Numbered from the stretch's first letter, positions 1 through 5,738 are shown. The stretch is DNA of 10,663 bases from Baffinella frigidus (GCA_026770585.1 MU647340.1:62536-73198), one strand, 5' to 3'. Notes: generated by a model not told the origin, from the sequence alone. Made by a program: numbers and translations.

Positions 1-44
1 GGGGGGGGGGGGGGGGGAGAGAGAGGAGAGGGAGAGGAGGGAGC
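1..44. repeat. Poly-G and GA-rich low-complexity edge
   Basis: The window opens with 17 G residues followed by a GA/GGA-rich purine tract. It has no coding content. Such a run at a sequence edge can be a true purine tract or a place where assembly stopped. Confidence 0.8.
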
Positions 45-103
45 GCAGCAGGTTCTCCACCCCCGCATCCAGCATGCGACACCACCAGCGGTGCGACCGA
101 CAC

Positions 104-297
104 GAAGCTGTGCCCCGAGCCCTGGCCGTCCACCTCCGCCCGTGTGTGCTTTTCCAGTTGTATATTCCGATTTGGTTGTTGTTTCTCCGTCTGGTTCTCC
201 TTTTCCACGACCTCCCAAACCACCTTCATACTCGCCAGTGCCGTACATCGCGTACGGCACTGGCGAGTATGACGGCCAGGGCTCGGGGCACGGCTTC
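104..297. repeat. Split (asymmetric) inverted repeat
   Basis: The right arm is continuous from 252 to 297. Positions 252-271 pair perfectly with 227-246 across a 5-nt loop (247-251). Positions 271-297 pair with 104-130 with one mismatch. The left arm is therefore interrupted by about 96 nt (131-226) that have no partner on the right. The picture is a once-continuous hairpin of about 45-bp arms whose left arm received an insertion, or whose right arm lost one. The ORFs here run through the hairpin and are not supported as genes. Confidence 0.85.
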
Positions 298-1122
298 CTC
301 TGCAGAGGACCGAGAATGCTGGGGGGGGGTCCACGCTGCGCCTGAACCCTTCTGCTGAAGCTGATCGGGGGTGTCGGCAGAGCATTTCAAATCCTCCCAA
401 AATGTAAAACTCAAGTGGAAAAGTCAAGGCTAACGGTACAGCTGGCAGTCCGGGGAGCTCGAAAACTTTCGGGGTTTTCACCTTTTCTGTCAACTCGGGT
501 GAATTAGCACCAGGAATTCTTTTGAACGGACGTGTTGGTAAGTAAGAGGGAGGACCTGCTCGACATTGCCTTCTGGGAGGCCGTGCCAAGTGCTTCGTCG
601 GCCGGCCCCGCGTCATCTCATTCTATTCAGCCTCGTGGTACTAATGGTTGGATTGCTGGTACAAAGACATCTTACCAACCGAGGAAGAAACTGCGTACGG
701 GGAAACACTGGAGGGAAAAGCGGAAGGCGTGTACTGCTGTCACGTCCCGAAAGTAGTACCGGGCTGTAACAAGGCGGTACAAAAAGGTACAAGCCGGTAC
801 AAAAAGTTACTACCGTCACGTCCAAACAAGCCGTCCATCTAACATATATAGGCCACACCCACAAGAATTTGCACGCTAAGGCGCTAGTAAGTAAAGGAAG
901 GACCTGTTCGACGCTCCCCTCGCCACCCATTTCGTTTGCCACTAATTGTTAGTTGCTGGTGATACTGAATGTCAGATTACTGGTACACGGACACTTAACA
1001 AACCGGCATTTCGACCGGGTTTTCGGTTGAAATTTCCTGCGAGGCCCACTGTGTGGAGAAAGCAAGAGGAAGAAGGATCTGTTCGACATTCCCCTCGCGC
1101 GAGGCCGTGCGAAGTGCCTCAT
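298..1122. other. Gene-poor stretch with dispersed repeat modules
   Basis: I see no convincing gene. Open frames on both strands are short, overlap one another and cross repeat modules. Contents include a short tandem GGTACAAAAA motif (about 775-810), a TATA-like string near 841-850 and degenerate copies of the module described at 554-1336. The minus-strand frame at 613-942 (109 codons) has a hydrophobic start, but it overlaps the module repeats and has no homologous copy or splice context to support it. Confidence 0.5.
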
Positions 1123-1132
1123 AGTTAGTTAA

Positions 1133-1170
<38 letters not shown>

Positions 1171-1336
1171 GGTTAGATGGTGAGTAAGTTAGTTGTTAGT
1201 TACTAAGTAAGTAAGAGCGAGGAATCACCTGTTCGACGTTTCCCTCGCGCGATGCCGTGCGAAGTGCCTCATCAGCCGGCCCTGCGTCATCCCCTCCCAT
1301 CGGGTTGTACCCGTCCCGCCCCTGCCACACGCATCC
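554..1336. repeat. Dispersed 45-75 bp module family, four copies
   Basis: A module with the core CCTGTTCGAC, then a CCCTCGCGCGAGGCCGTGCG-like segment and GAAGTGCCTCAT, recurs at about 554-612 (diverged), 899-930 (truncated), 1070-1123 and 1222-1336. The copies at 1070 and 1222 are closest to each other. Several are preceded by AGTAAGTAAG-like strings. All copies are in the same orientation, which suggests local duplication rather than independent transposition. Confidence 0.7.
1123..1216. repeat. (TTAG)n microsatellite
   Basis: About ten near-perfect TTAG units are followed by decayed units (GGTTAGATGG, AGTAAGTTAG). It sits directly between two copies of the dispersed module, so it probably arose inside that duplicated unit. 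Confidence 0.9.
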
Positions 1337-1712
1337 ATCTCAGAGCATATCCCAGAGAATGTATTGACTACACGAATGTCATATTTACTACATGAATTAC
1401 TACATAAATATCTTATTTACTACACACATTACTACACAAATACTTGAAGAGTACTAGTATGATCCAACTGTGTAGTAATTTTCGTTGCGTCTCATTGGCC
1501 GGCCCCGCGGCATCCCCTCCCATCGGGTTATACCCGTCCCGCCCCTGCTCCACATCCATACGATCACCAACTGAAATTCGGGTAGCTGAGCCTACCGTAT
1601 TGACTACGGCAGGCCGTAGGGCCCCTAGGGCCGGGTTTCTCGTAGGGGAACCTAGGACGACCGAGACATCCCCGCCCATCGGGGTGTACCCATCCCGTCC
1701 CTACGTGTCCCA
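1271..1712. repeat. GGCCGGCCC / CATCCCCTCCCATCGGG repeat, three copies
   Basis: A segment containing a GGCCGGCCC-like string, CATCCCCTCCCATCGGG, a GTACCCGTCCCGCCCCTG-like string and CACATCC occurs at 1274-1336, 1496-1560 and, more decayed, 1668-1712. All are in the same orientation. The first copy is the tail of the dispersed module at 1222. Between the first two copies lies the A/T-rich element at 1370-1490. Near 1586-1650 there are CCTACCGTA / TACGGCAGG inverted motifs like those at 4449-4490. Confidence 0.7.
1370..1490. mobile_element. A/T-rich element with TTACTACA motifs, related to the 3581-3718 foldback element
   Basis: The stretch contains repeated TTACTACA units and an inverted pair TTACTACACA (1429-1438) / TGTGTAGTAA (1469-1478). 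Positions about 1469-1488 are the exact reverse complement of a 20-nt stretch in the MITE-like element (3613-3632), so the two share descent. No clean terminal repeat or target duplication is visible here, so this is probably a degraded or rearranged member of that family. Confidence 0.5.
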
Positions 1713-1728
1713 CATGGGGTTCACAGTT

Positions 1729-1865
1729 TGAGGTTCAAAGTTTAGAGTTTATGGTTTCGGTTTTATGGTTTATGGTTTGTGGTTTGTGGTTTATGGTTTA
1801 GGGTTCAGGGTTTAGGGTTTAGGGTTCAGGGTTTAGGGTTGAGGGCTCAGGGTTTGGGGTTTAGG
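1729..1865 (+). repeat. Degenerate telomere-like (TTTAGGG) array
   Basis: Heptamer-like units pass gradually from GTTTATG and GTTTGTG forms to TTTAGGG and TTCAGGG. The G-rich strand is the plus strand. An interstitial, degenerate array like this is not a chromosome end. It lies outside the recognised exons of the minus-strand gene but has the same orientation as the arrays inside its introns. Confidence 0.85.
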
Positions 1866-1975
1866 TCAACGCGCGTGAGCGATGACTATCAGTTCGGGGG
1901 GTTCAACGCGCGTGAGCGTTGACTGACACTTCGGGGGGGTTAACGCGCGTGAGCGTCAACTGTCAGTTCGGGGGG
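1866..1975. repeat. 37-bp tandem repeat with dyad, three copies
   Basis: Three copies with a period of exactly 37 bp start at 1866, 1903 and 1940. The unit begins with TCAACGCGCGTGAGCGTTGA, which holds inverted arms TCAACGC / GCGTTGA, and continues with a CTGTCAGTTCGGGGG-like part. The last copy ends in a long G run (about 1969-1980). The dyad is best in the middle copy. Confidence 0.85.
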
Positions 1976-1996
1976 GGGGGGCGCACCAAGCCAGCT

Positions 1997-2073
1997 GTTC
2001 AGGGTTCAGGGTTCAGGGCTCAGGGCTCAGGGCTCAAGGCTCAGGGTTTGGATTTTAGGGTTTGGAGTTTAGG
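1997..2073 (+). repeat. Degenerate telomere-like array (GGGTTCA / GGGCTCA)
   Basis: Consecutive GGGTTCA, GGGCTCA and GGGTTTGG units. The G-rich strand is plus, as in neighbouring arrays. It lies immediately downstream (minus sense) of a 3' exon fragment at 2094-2150. Confidence 0.8.
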
Positions 2074-2093
2074 CGTTTTGGGGCCGCGCACAC

Positions 2094-2150
2094 CAAGCCG
2101 CCGTTGGCGACCGCTCCCCCCAGAAACGCCGCCCCGAGGCAGACGACGCA
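2094..2150 (-). pseudogene. 3' fragment of exon 3215-3313, with GT kept
   Basis: On the minus strand this reads CVVCLGAAFLGGAVANGGL, then GTGTGC at the position of the intact exon's donor. It differs from the corresponding part of the intact exon by one residue (V for I). The 5' half of the exon and any acceptor are absent. Telomere-like sequence abuts it on the upstream (minus-sense) side with the junction CCCTGCGTC. Confidence 0.75.
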
Positions 2151-2228
2151 GGGTCCAGGGTTCAGGGTTCGGGGTTCGGGGTTCGGGGTTCGGGGTTCAG
2201 GGTTTGGGGTGAAGAGTTGAGGGTATAG
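2151..2228 (+). repeat. Degenerate telomere-like array (GGGTTCG)
   Basis: About five GGGTTCG units with flanking GGGTTCA and GGGTTTG units. It directly adjoins the exon fragment at 2094-2150. A near-identical arrangement of exon fragment plus GGGTTCG array recurs at 2818-2950, so the pair was duplicated as a block. Confidence 0.8.
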
Positions 2229-2265
2229 GGCACGGCGGCACACCGCTATGCCCAGGAGGCTGCGT

Positions 2266-2348
2266 GGGTGCACACGCGCCGCTTCTGGATGGCTGTGGCG
2301 GGTGTGTGGATGGGGGGGGCGGGTTTACGGTGCAGGGTGTCAAGAGTT
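2266..2348. repeat. 83-bp direct repeat, copy 1 (copy 2 at 2713-2795)
   Basis: Positions 2266-2348 and 2713-2795 are identical over 83 bp, including an 8-G run. Offset is 447 bp. Perfect identity in otherwise decaying sequence implies a recent duplication or gene conversion. On the minus strand it contains CCACAGCCATCCAG, an acceptor-like string, but I cannot show that it is used. Confidence 0.9.
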
Positions 2349-2458
2349 GAGGGACTACACTCAAGTTGACGTTCACGATGAGGGGAGTGCACACCAAGTC
2401 GTCTGGTAGACTTTTGGATCACGCGAGTGATAAAATGAAGAGGTGGAGGGGGACGCAC

Positions 2459-2481
2459 CAAGCCGCCGTTGGCGACGGCTC
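2459..2481 (-). pseudogene. Short 3' fragment of exon 3215-3313, donor kept
   Basis: The minus strand reads AVANGGL followed by GTGCGT, the same donor hexamer as the intact exon. Only the last 23 or so nucleotides of the exon remain. It lies downstream of the intact exon, like the other 3' fragments. Confidence 0.65.
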
Positions 2482-2585
2482 GCCGATTTCCCATCTCGGT
2501 AGATAACTGGCCTCACGCGAGGGCGACGTTCATAGGCTAACGGCCTGGAAATGGGGTAGGTAGGCCTACGGCATTTGCCTAGGAC

Positions 2586-2636
2586 CTCCATCCGTCTCCA
2601 AGAGTCTATCCGCACAGACTCTGGGAGCACGCGCAT
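2586..2636 (-). other. Weak candidate 51-nt exon
   Basis: Downstream of a long minus-strand pyrimidine tract (the (AAG)n repeat read in reverse), a 51-nt phase-0 segment lies between an AG and a GT: it starts MRVLPESVRIDSWRR and ends at GAG followed by GTCCTA. It is hydrophilic, and its flanks share CCTAGG / CCTACGG motifs with repeats elsewhere. I list it only because the 3' end of the minus-strand gene has not been found. Confidence 0.15.
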
Positions 2637-2658
2637 CTCCAGGCTGGGAGTACGAACG

Positions 2659-2700
2659 AAGAAGAATAATAATAATAAGAAGAAGAAGAAGAAGAAGAAG
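2659..2700. repeat. (AAT)n/(AAG)n microsatellite
   Basis: Four AAT units are followed by about eight AAG units. Open frames crossing it give artificial poly-K (plus) or poly-F/L (minus) runs. On the minus strand it forms a perfect pyrimidine tract. Confidence 0.9.
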
Positions 2701-2712
2701 TTGCGGAGAGGA

Positions 2713-2795
2713 GGGTGCACACGCGCCGCTTCTGGATGGCTGTGGCGGGTGTGTGGATGGGGGGGGCGGGTTTACGGTGCAGGGTGTCAAGAGTT
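2713..2795. repeat. 83-bp direct repeat, copy 2 (copy 1 at 2266-2348)
   Basis: Identical to 2266-2348. It is followed by a short spacer and then the exon fragment at 2818-2874, whereas copy 1 is followed by unrelated sequence, so the duplicated block ends close to this repeat. Confidence 0.9.
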
Positions 2796-2817
2796 TAGGG
2801 ATCAGGGGGGGGCGCAC

Positions 2818-2874
2818 CAAGCCGCCGTTGGCGACGGCTCCCCCCAGGAACGCCGCCCCGAGGCAGATGACGCA
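2818..2874 (-). pseudogene. 3' fragment of exon 3215-3313, donor kept
   Basis: The minus strand reads CVICLGAAFLGGAVANGGL followed by GTGCGC. The peptide is identical to residues 15-33 of the intact exon. The fragment starts at TGCGTC, directly after a CCCTGAACCC telomere-like array. No acceptor is present. Confidence 0.8.
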
Positions 2875-2950
2875 GGGTTCAGGGTTCGGGGTTCGGGGTT
2901 CGGGGTTCGGAGTGAAGGGTTTTGGGTACAGGGTTCAGGGTTCTGCTTCA
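2875..2950 (+). repeat. Degenerate telomere-like array (GGGTTCG)
   Basis: GGGTTCA, then about four GGGTTCG units, then decayed units ending GGGTTCAGGGTTC. It forms a block with the exon fragment at 2818-2874 that resembles 2094-2228. Confidence 0.8.
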
Positions 2951-3061
2951 GGAACTTGGAGGCTTCGGGATTCGAGTTCAGGGTGTATGCCTACACAAGG
3001 TTCAAGCCTGTTTTCGTCTTAATCCCATCTATCATATCTCTCTGCCTGGAGGGGGGCGCAC

Positions 3062-3103
3062 CAAGCCGCCATTGGCGACGGTGCCCCCCAGAAACGCCGC
3101 CCC
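3062..3103 (-). pseudogene. 3' fragment of exon 3215-3313, donor kept
   Basis: The minus strand reads GAAFLGGTVANGGL followed by GTGCGC. One residue differs from the intact exon (T for A). Homology stops upstream at about 3103, earlier than in the fragments at 2094 and 2818. Confidence 0.75.
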
Positions 3104-3140
3104 TCTCCAATTCGGTGAGGCCAGGCTCTTCTCCACCCCA

Positions 3141-3195
3141 AAGTTAACGGATTTGTTCCGCAAACCCAGCATGTCAACTTAAGAATAGTCGGCTG
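3141..3195. repeat. Diverged 55-bp repeat, copy 1 (copy 2 at 7366-7420)
   Basis: The segment with AAAGTTAACGGATT..CCCAGCATGTCAACTT..GAATAGTCGG is matched by 7366-7420 in the same orientation, with substitutions and small gaps. The AATAGTCGGCTGACTATT hairpin (3184-3201) follows here. Function unknown. The divergence suggests an old dispersed repeat. Confidence 0.6.
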
Positions 3196-3214
3196 ACTAT
3201 TAGGGGGGACGCAC

Positions 3215-3313
3215 CAAGCCGCCGTTGGCGACCGCTCCGCCCAGGAACGCCGCCCCGAGGCAGATGACGCACAGGAACACGAAGAACGATATCGACAGCA
3301 GGATCACGTTGAT
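3215..3313 (-). CDS. Internal exon encoding one or two membrane spans
   Basis: This is the intact exon of a family of copies. It has 33 codons, phase 0-0, preceded by GCGCGCAG and followed by GTGCGT. A CTAAC branch-like string and a pyrimidine-rich stretch lie upstream. The peptide starts INVILLSISFFVFLCVICLG and ends in AAFLGGAVANGGL. It is almost entirely hydrophobic, so it would span or enter the membrane. In-frame stops occur soon after the donor (TAATAG), so it cannot read through. I recognise no family. Two truncated 5' copies lie upstream and four truncated 3' copies downstream. It is the most downstream well-supported exon of the inferred minus-strand gene. Confidence 0.6.
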
Positions 3314-3445
3314 CTGCGCGCGTGTGTTGATGACGGTGGTGAGTGAAAAGCGGTTAGAATCTAGGGGGAATGGATAATATTTGAGTGCAAGTCGTTTTGA
3401 TGGACTGTATCCGTGAAGCCCCCGGTGCCTGCGGAGTGTCATCTG

Positions 3446-3502
3446 AGGCAGATACCGCAGACAAAACACGAAGAACGATATCGACAGCAGAATCTCGTTG
3501 AT
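3446..3502 (-). pseudogene. 5' fragment of exon 3215-3313, acceptor lost
   Basis: The minus strand reads INEILLSISFFVF and then shifts frame relative to the intact exon. The CAG before ATC has become AGG, so the acceptor is lost. It lies upstream of the intact exon in transcript sense, as expected for a 5' fragment. Confidence 0.7.
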
Positions 3503-3580
3503 CCTCGCACCAGCCAGAGGCTTCAGATCTCGACACACGCCAACGCCGGGTTTGGTCAAAAGTCAATTTCGGCTAGGGTT

Positions 3581-3718
3581 TTATCCGGGGAAACCTATTT
3601 TTCTTTCTTGATGGCAACGAAAATTACTACACAATTTGTTCTTATTAGTAATATTAAGGCATTTGTTTAGTAATTTTCGTTACCATCAAATGAAATTAAA
3701 ATAGGTTTCCCCGGATAA
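3581..3718. mobile_element. 138-bp MITE-like foldback element with possible GGTT target duplication
   Basis: Terminal inverted repeats of about 49 bp start TTATCCGGGGAAACCTATTT and end in the reverse complement, with a short A/T-rich centre. Inner arms carry ACGAAAATTACTA / TAGTAATTTTCGT. The element is bordered by GGTT on both sides (3577-3580 and 3719-3722), consistent with a 4-bp target duplication, although other alignments of the ends are possible. It has no coding capacity, so it would depend on a transposase elsewhere. Part of its inner arm matches the element near 1469-1488. It lies in the intron between exons 5978-6100 and 3215-3313. Confidence 0.8.
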
Positions 3719-3781
3719 GGTTTCTGGGTTCTCCTCCAAAAGTGGCCACTTTTGCTCGCGGTACGAATTATAGAAGGGGGG

Positions 3782-3830
3782 TGACGCAGAGGAACACGAA
3801 GAACGATACCGACAACAGAATCCCGTTGAT
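3782..3830 (-). pseudogene. 5' fragment of exon 3215-3313, acceptor kept
   Basis: The minus strand reads INGILLSVSFFVFLCV, then diverges into PLL and a stop. The upstream sequence CTCTCGCGCAG keeps a good acceptor with pyrimidines and a CGTAAC branch-like string. The two substitutions (G for V, V for I) are conservative. It lies upstream of the intact exon. If this acceptor were used, the frame would stop within a few codons of the breakpoint. Confidence 0.75.
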
Positions 3831-3844
3831 CTGCGCGAGAGCGG

Positions 3845-4180
3845 GATAACGTTACGAACAACAACGTGTTTCCGGTACAAAATTCTAAAACACGGTACTG
3901 GTCAAAAAGGTTTTAAAACCTCTTCAGTTTTAATTTTGAGCTACCAAAGTCTGGCGCGGGCCCGTCCGGGCGGACGGGCAGATCAATGTTTGTTGACTAC
4001 CACGGTTTAGTCAACTGTCGTTGACTAACCCGTTTGTACCGGGGCGTTAACTGACCCTGGCACGGTTGCTACCACAACCCCCCCTGAATAGTCAGCCTCT
4101 GAAACACGGGGTGGTAGGTAGAAAAGTTGACCACGTTTCAAAAGGTTCTGAGGGTGATAAAGAAGAAAACGAGAATACAG
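3845..4180. other. Intronic stretch without recognised gene
   Basis: No coding signal is seen. It contains a 14-bp palindrome AGGTTTTAAAACCT (3908-3921), a GC-rich hairpin with 8-bp arms GCCCGTCC / GGACGGGC (3960-3979) and loose GTTGACTA / TAGTCAAC motifs (about 3991-4030). The repeat at 4125-4166 is listed separately. Confidence 0.6.
4125..4166. repeat. 40-bp dispersed repeat, copy 1 (copy 2 at 5400-5440)
   Basis: AGTTGACCAC..CAAAAGGTTCTGAGGGT..AAAGAAGA recurs at 5400-5440 in the same orientation with a few changes. Both copies are followed further on by a TAGTCGAGAGTC string (about 4367 and 5451), so a longer diverged duplication is likely. Confidence 0.7.
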
Positions 4181-4185
4181 TGCAC

Positions 4186-4245
4186 CTACCCTAACACAGG
4201 CTACCGTAACACATACTTACCCTCCACACATACTCCTTCGGCCGG
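4186..4245. repeat. 60-bp perfect inverted repeat, left arm (right arm 5675-5734)
   Basis: Positions 4186-4245 are the exact reverse complement of 5675-5734. Together they bound a 1,549-bp segment. A shorter inverted motif, TGTGTTAGGGTAGGT (about 4338-4352), also pairs with the outer part of this arm. No convincing target duplication flanks the pair, so it may be a composite rearrangement rather than a transposon. Confidence 0.9.
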
Positions 4246-4448
4246 CCCCCGATTTCCCCCTGCAAGGAAGTATGCTTGAAGGGTGGACACCATAACGCAT
4301 ACCTACCCTCCACACATACTCAGTCAGTCCGGCCCCGACGGGTATGTGTTAGGGTAGGTCCACTGTAGTCGAGAGTCGCGTGGGGAGGCTGCAAAGAGAT
4401 TTCCTAAATAACCCGTTAGTGGATAATCTATAGATTGCCTAGGGACCT

Positions 4449-4495
4449 CCTACCGTAGGGACCCTACGGTAGGCAATACCGTCCCTACGGTAGGC
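4449..4495. repeat. CCTACCGTAGGG palindromic cluster
   Basis: Perfect 12-bp arms CCTACCGTAGGG (4449-4460) and CCCTACGGTAGG (4462-4473) are followed by another CCCTACGGTAGG. Related motifs occur near 1586-1640, 2551-2585 and inside the element at 7868-7974, so this is a dispersed family of small hairpins. Confidence 0.75.
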
Positions 4496-4603
4496 TCGGC
4501 ACCACGCCAGAGTTTTGGAAGGGGTCGCCAAAAGCCAATTCCCCAGAAGGAATGACAGGAAAGTGTTTACTTTTGGGACAGTTCGGTGCTCAAAAGTGCG
4601 CTC

Positions 4604-4732
4604 GGAAAGAGCCGAACCCCCACGAACGATCCAATTTCGGAACACGACAGATTATGTCCCGCTATCTTAGGCTTCCGACGTGGAGGATAGGGTGTATATG
4701 CGATTTTAGGCATACAATGATGCTATCTTACG
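4604..4732. repeat. 129-bp direct repeat, copy 1 (copy 2 at 5739-5867)
   Basis: Positions 4604-4732 match 5739-5867 with about two substitutions. A third, diverged and inverted copy lies at 5305-5395 plus 5108-5120 and is split by the foldback element at 5121-5304. This copy therefore serves as the empty-site paralogue that dates and defines that insertion. It contains CCGCTATCTTAGGC and GTGTATATGCGATTTTAGGC. No function is known. Confidence 0.9.
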
Positions 4733-4786
4733 CCTTTTCATGTGGACAGATTCTGGTATGTTCCGAGATGAAATCTGGCGTGGCAC

Positions 4787-4822
4787 CTTGAAGAGCTAGG
4801 CGAGGTCCCAGAAGGTGTGATG
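4787..4822 (-). pseudogene. 3' fragment of exon 5978-6100, donor kept, internal stop
   Basis: The minus strand reads HTFWDLA, then a stop, then LFK followed by GTGCCA, the same donor hexamer as the intact exon. The in-frame TAG shows that it is not translated as such. Homology to the intact exon's flank extends a little past the donor. Confidence 0.75.
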
Positions 4823-4890
4823 CTGGAGGGGGCAGGTAGATCGCTTTGGGACCGTGCTATGTGACGGTGATGACGTTTGACAACCACAGC

Positions 4891-5043
4891 GCCCAGGACA
4901 AATCGACTTTTAGCTAAAAGTCGACTAAAAGTCACCCGGGACAAATCGACTTTTAGCTAAAAGTCGACTAAAAGTCGCCCAGGACACATCGACTTTTAGC
5001 TAAAAGTCGACTAAAAGTCGCCCAGGACAAATCGACTTTTAGC
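4891..5043. repeat. 43-bp tandem satellite with 20-bp palindrome, about 3.6 copies
   Basis: Copies start at 4891, 4934, 4977 and 5020 (the last truncated at 5043). Each contains the perfect palindrome CGACTTTTAGCTAAAAGTCG followed by ACTAAAAGTC, so alternative hairpins can form. Differences between copies are one to three bases. The copies are contiguous, with no spacers. The final copy stops in the middle of the palindrome. Confidence 0.95.
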
Positions 5044-5080
5044 GACCCCTACCAGGACTGTGGCGTGGGAGGCGCATCAC

Positions 5081-5107
5081 CTCAAAGAGCGAGGCGAGGT
5101 CCCAGAA
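5081..5107 (-). pseudogene. 3' fragment of exon 5978-6100, GT kept
   Basis: The minus strand reads FWDLASLFE followed by GTGATG. Only the last nine codons remain, with L to S and K to E changes. It lies downstream of the intact exon. Confidence 0.65.
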
Positions 5108-5118
5108 AAGGCGTACGA

Positions 5119-5306
5119 TAGAGCTATTCCGGTAGGACTTGTCGCGTTTTCGATTTCGAGACTTCGAGACTTCGAGACTTCATATGTACCATGAGATTTG
5201 AAACGGTGTGTTTTAAAACGTTTTACGCCCTTTAAAACCTTTTTGAAGTCTGAAATCTTGAAATCTCGAAGTCGAAAACGCGACAAGTCCTACCGGAATG
5301 GCTCTA
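5119..5306. mobile_element. 184-bp foldback MITE inserted at TA, with empty-site paralogue
   Basis: The element occupies 5121-5304. Its terminal inverted repeats start GAGCTATTCCGGTAGGACTT and match the other end at 31 of the first 32 positions. Pairing then continues, more weakly, to about 60 bp. TA lies on each side (5119-5120 and 5305-5306). The related copies at 4604-4732 and 5739-5867 have the uninterrupted sequence TGATGCTATCTTACG, with a single TA where the element sits in the third copy. Insertion at TA with TA duplication is typical of Tc1/mariner-type transposases. The element has no coding frame and must have been mobilised in trans. Confidence 0.9.
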
Positions 5307-5395
5307 GCATCATTTGATGCCTAAAATAGCATATACACCCTTACCTCCCGCGTGGGGAGCCTAAGATAGCGGGACAGATTCTGTCGTGGTCCGAA
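5305..5395. repeat. Inverted, diverged copy of the 129-bp repeat
   Basis: The reverse complement matches 4620-4728 with moderate divergence, for example GTCCCGCTATCTTAGGC and GTGTATATGC. It continues on the far side of the foldback element at 5108-5120, which fixes the insertion point of that element. Confidence 0.8.
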
Positions 5396-5481
5396 ATTAA
5401 GTTAACCACCTTCAAAAGGTTCCGAGGGTAACAAAGAAGACGAAGTGAATAGTCGAGAGTCAAGCGGGAGAGGCGTGTGAC

Positions 5482-5540
5482 CTTGGAGAGAAAGGGGCGA
5501 GGTCCCAGAAGGTGTGCTCGTAGAACAGCCAGCAGTCTTC
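5482..5540 (-). pseudogene. 3' fragment of exon 5978-6100, GT kept, frameshift
   Basis: The minus strand reads EDCWLFYEHTFWDLA, nearly identical to residues 23-37 of the intact exon. A 2-nt insertion then changes the end to PFSPR, with GTCACA at the donor position. It is the longest 3' fragment of this exon. Confidence 0.75.
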
Positions 5541-5651
5541 TGAGCCAAATTAGGTCTGACACGAGGTTTGAACACCCTATCCTGTTACACATATTCACAA
5601 CCCTCATGTAAATAGGCCCCTCTTGCATTCTCGAGTGGGGGGGCGCGTCCC

Positions 5652-5670
5652 CTTGAAGAGCAACGCGAGG
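5652..5670 (-). pseudogene. Minimal 3' fragment of exon 5978-6100, donor lost
   Basis: The minus strand reads LALLFK followed by GGGACG, so the donor GT has become GG. Only about 19 nt of the exon remain. It abuts the right 60-bp inverted repeat (5675-5734). Confidence 0.55.
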
Positions 5671-5674
5671 AAAT

Positions 5675-5734
5675 CCGGCCGAAGGAGTATGTGTGGAGGG
5701 TAAGTATGTGTTACGGTAGCCTGTGTTAGGGTAG
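5675..5734. repeat. 60-bp perfect inverted repeat, right arm (left arm 4186-4245)
   Basis: Exact reverse complement of 4186-4245. Perfect identity over 60 bp, next to much more decayed repeats, points to a recent event. The 129-bp direct repeat copy 2 starts 5 bp further on (5739). Confidence 0.9.
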
Positions 5735-5738
5735 TGGA

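Noticed and set aside
1-44. G-quadruplex regulatory element
   Set aside because: The poly-G run lies at the very edge of the window with no adjacent gene. Assembly or low-complexity origin is at least as likely.
1729-1865. Chromosome end (true telomere)
   Set aside because: Units are degenerate, and non-telomeric sequence continues on both sides. It is an interstitial array.
1978-1995. Fifth 3' fragment of exon 3215-3313 (GCGCACCAAGCC)
   Set aside because: Only about 12 bp match, too short to separate from chance in this GC-rich setting.
1919-2212. Plus frame rich in GSGFRAQGSG
   Set aside because: It is a translation of the telomere-like repeat units. Such repeats are open in several frames by composition.
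2575-3147. Plus-strand open frame of 190 codons
   Set aside because: It is composed of the translated (AAG)n microsatellite, the 83-bp repeat, an antisense exon fragment and the telomere-like array (VRGSGFG repeats). There is no independent coding signal.
4891-5043. CRISPR-like array
   Set aside because: Units are contiguous 43-mers without unique spacers, in an intron-bearing genome.
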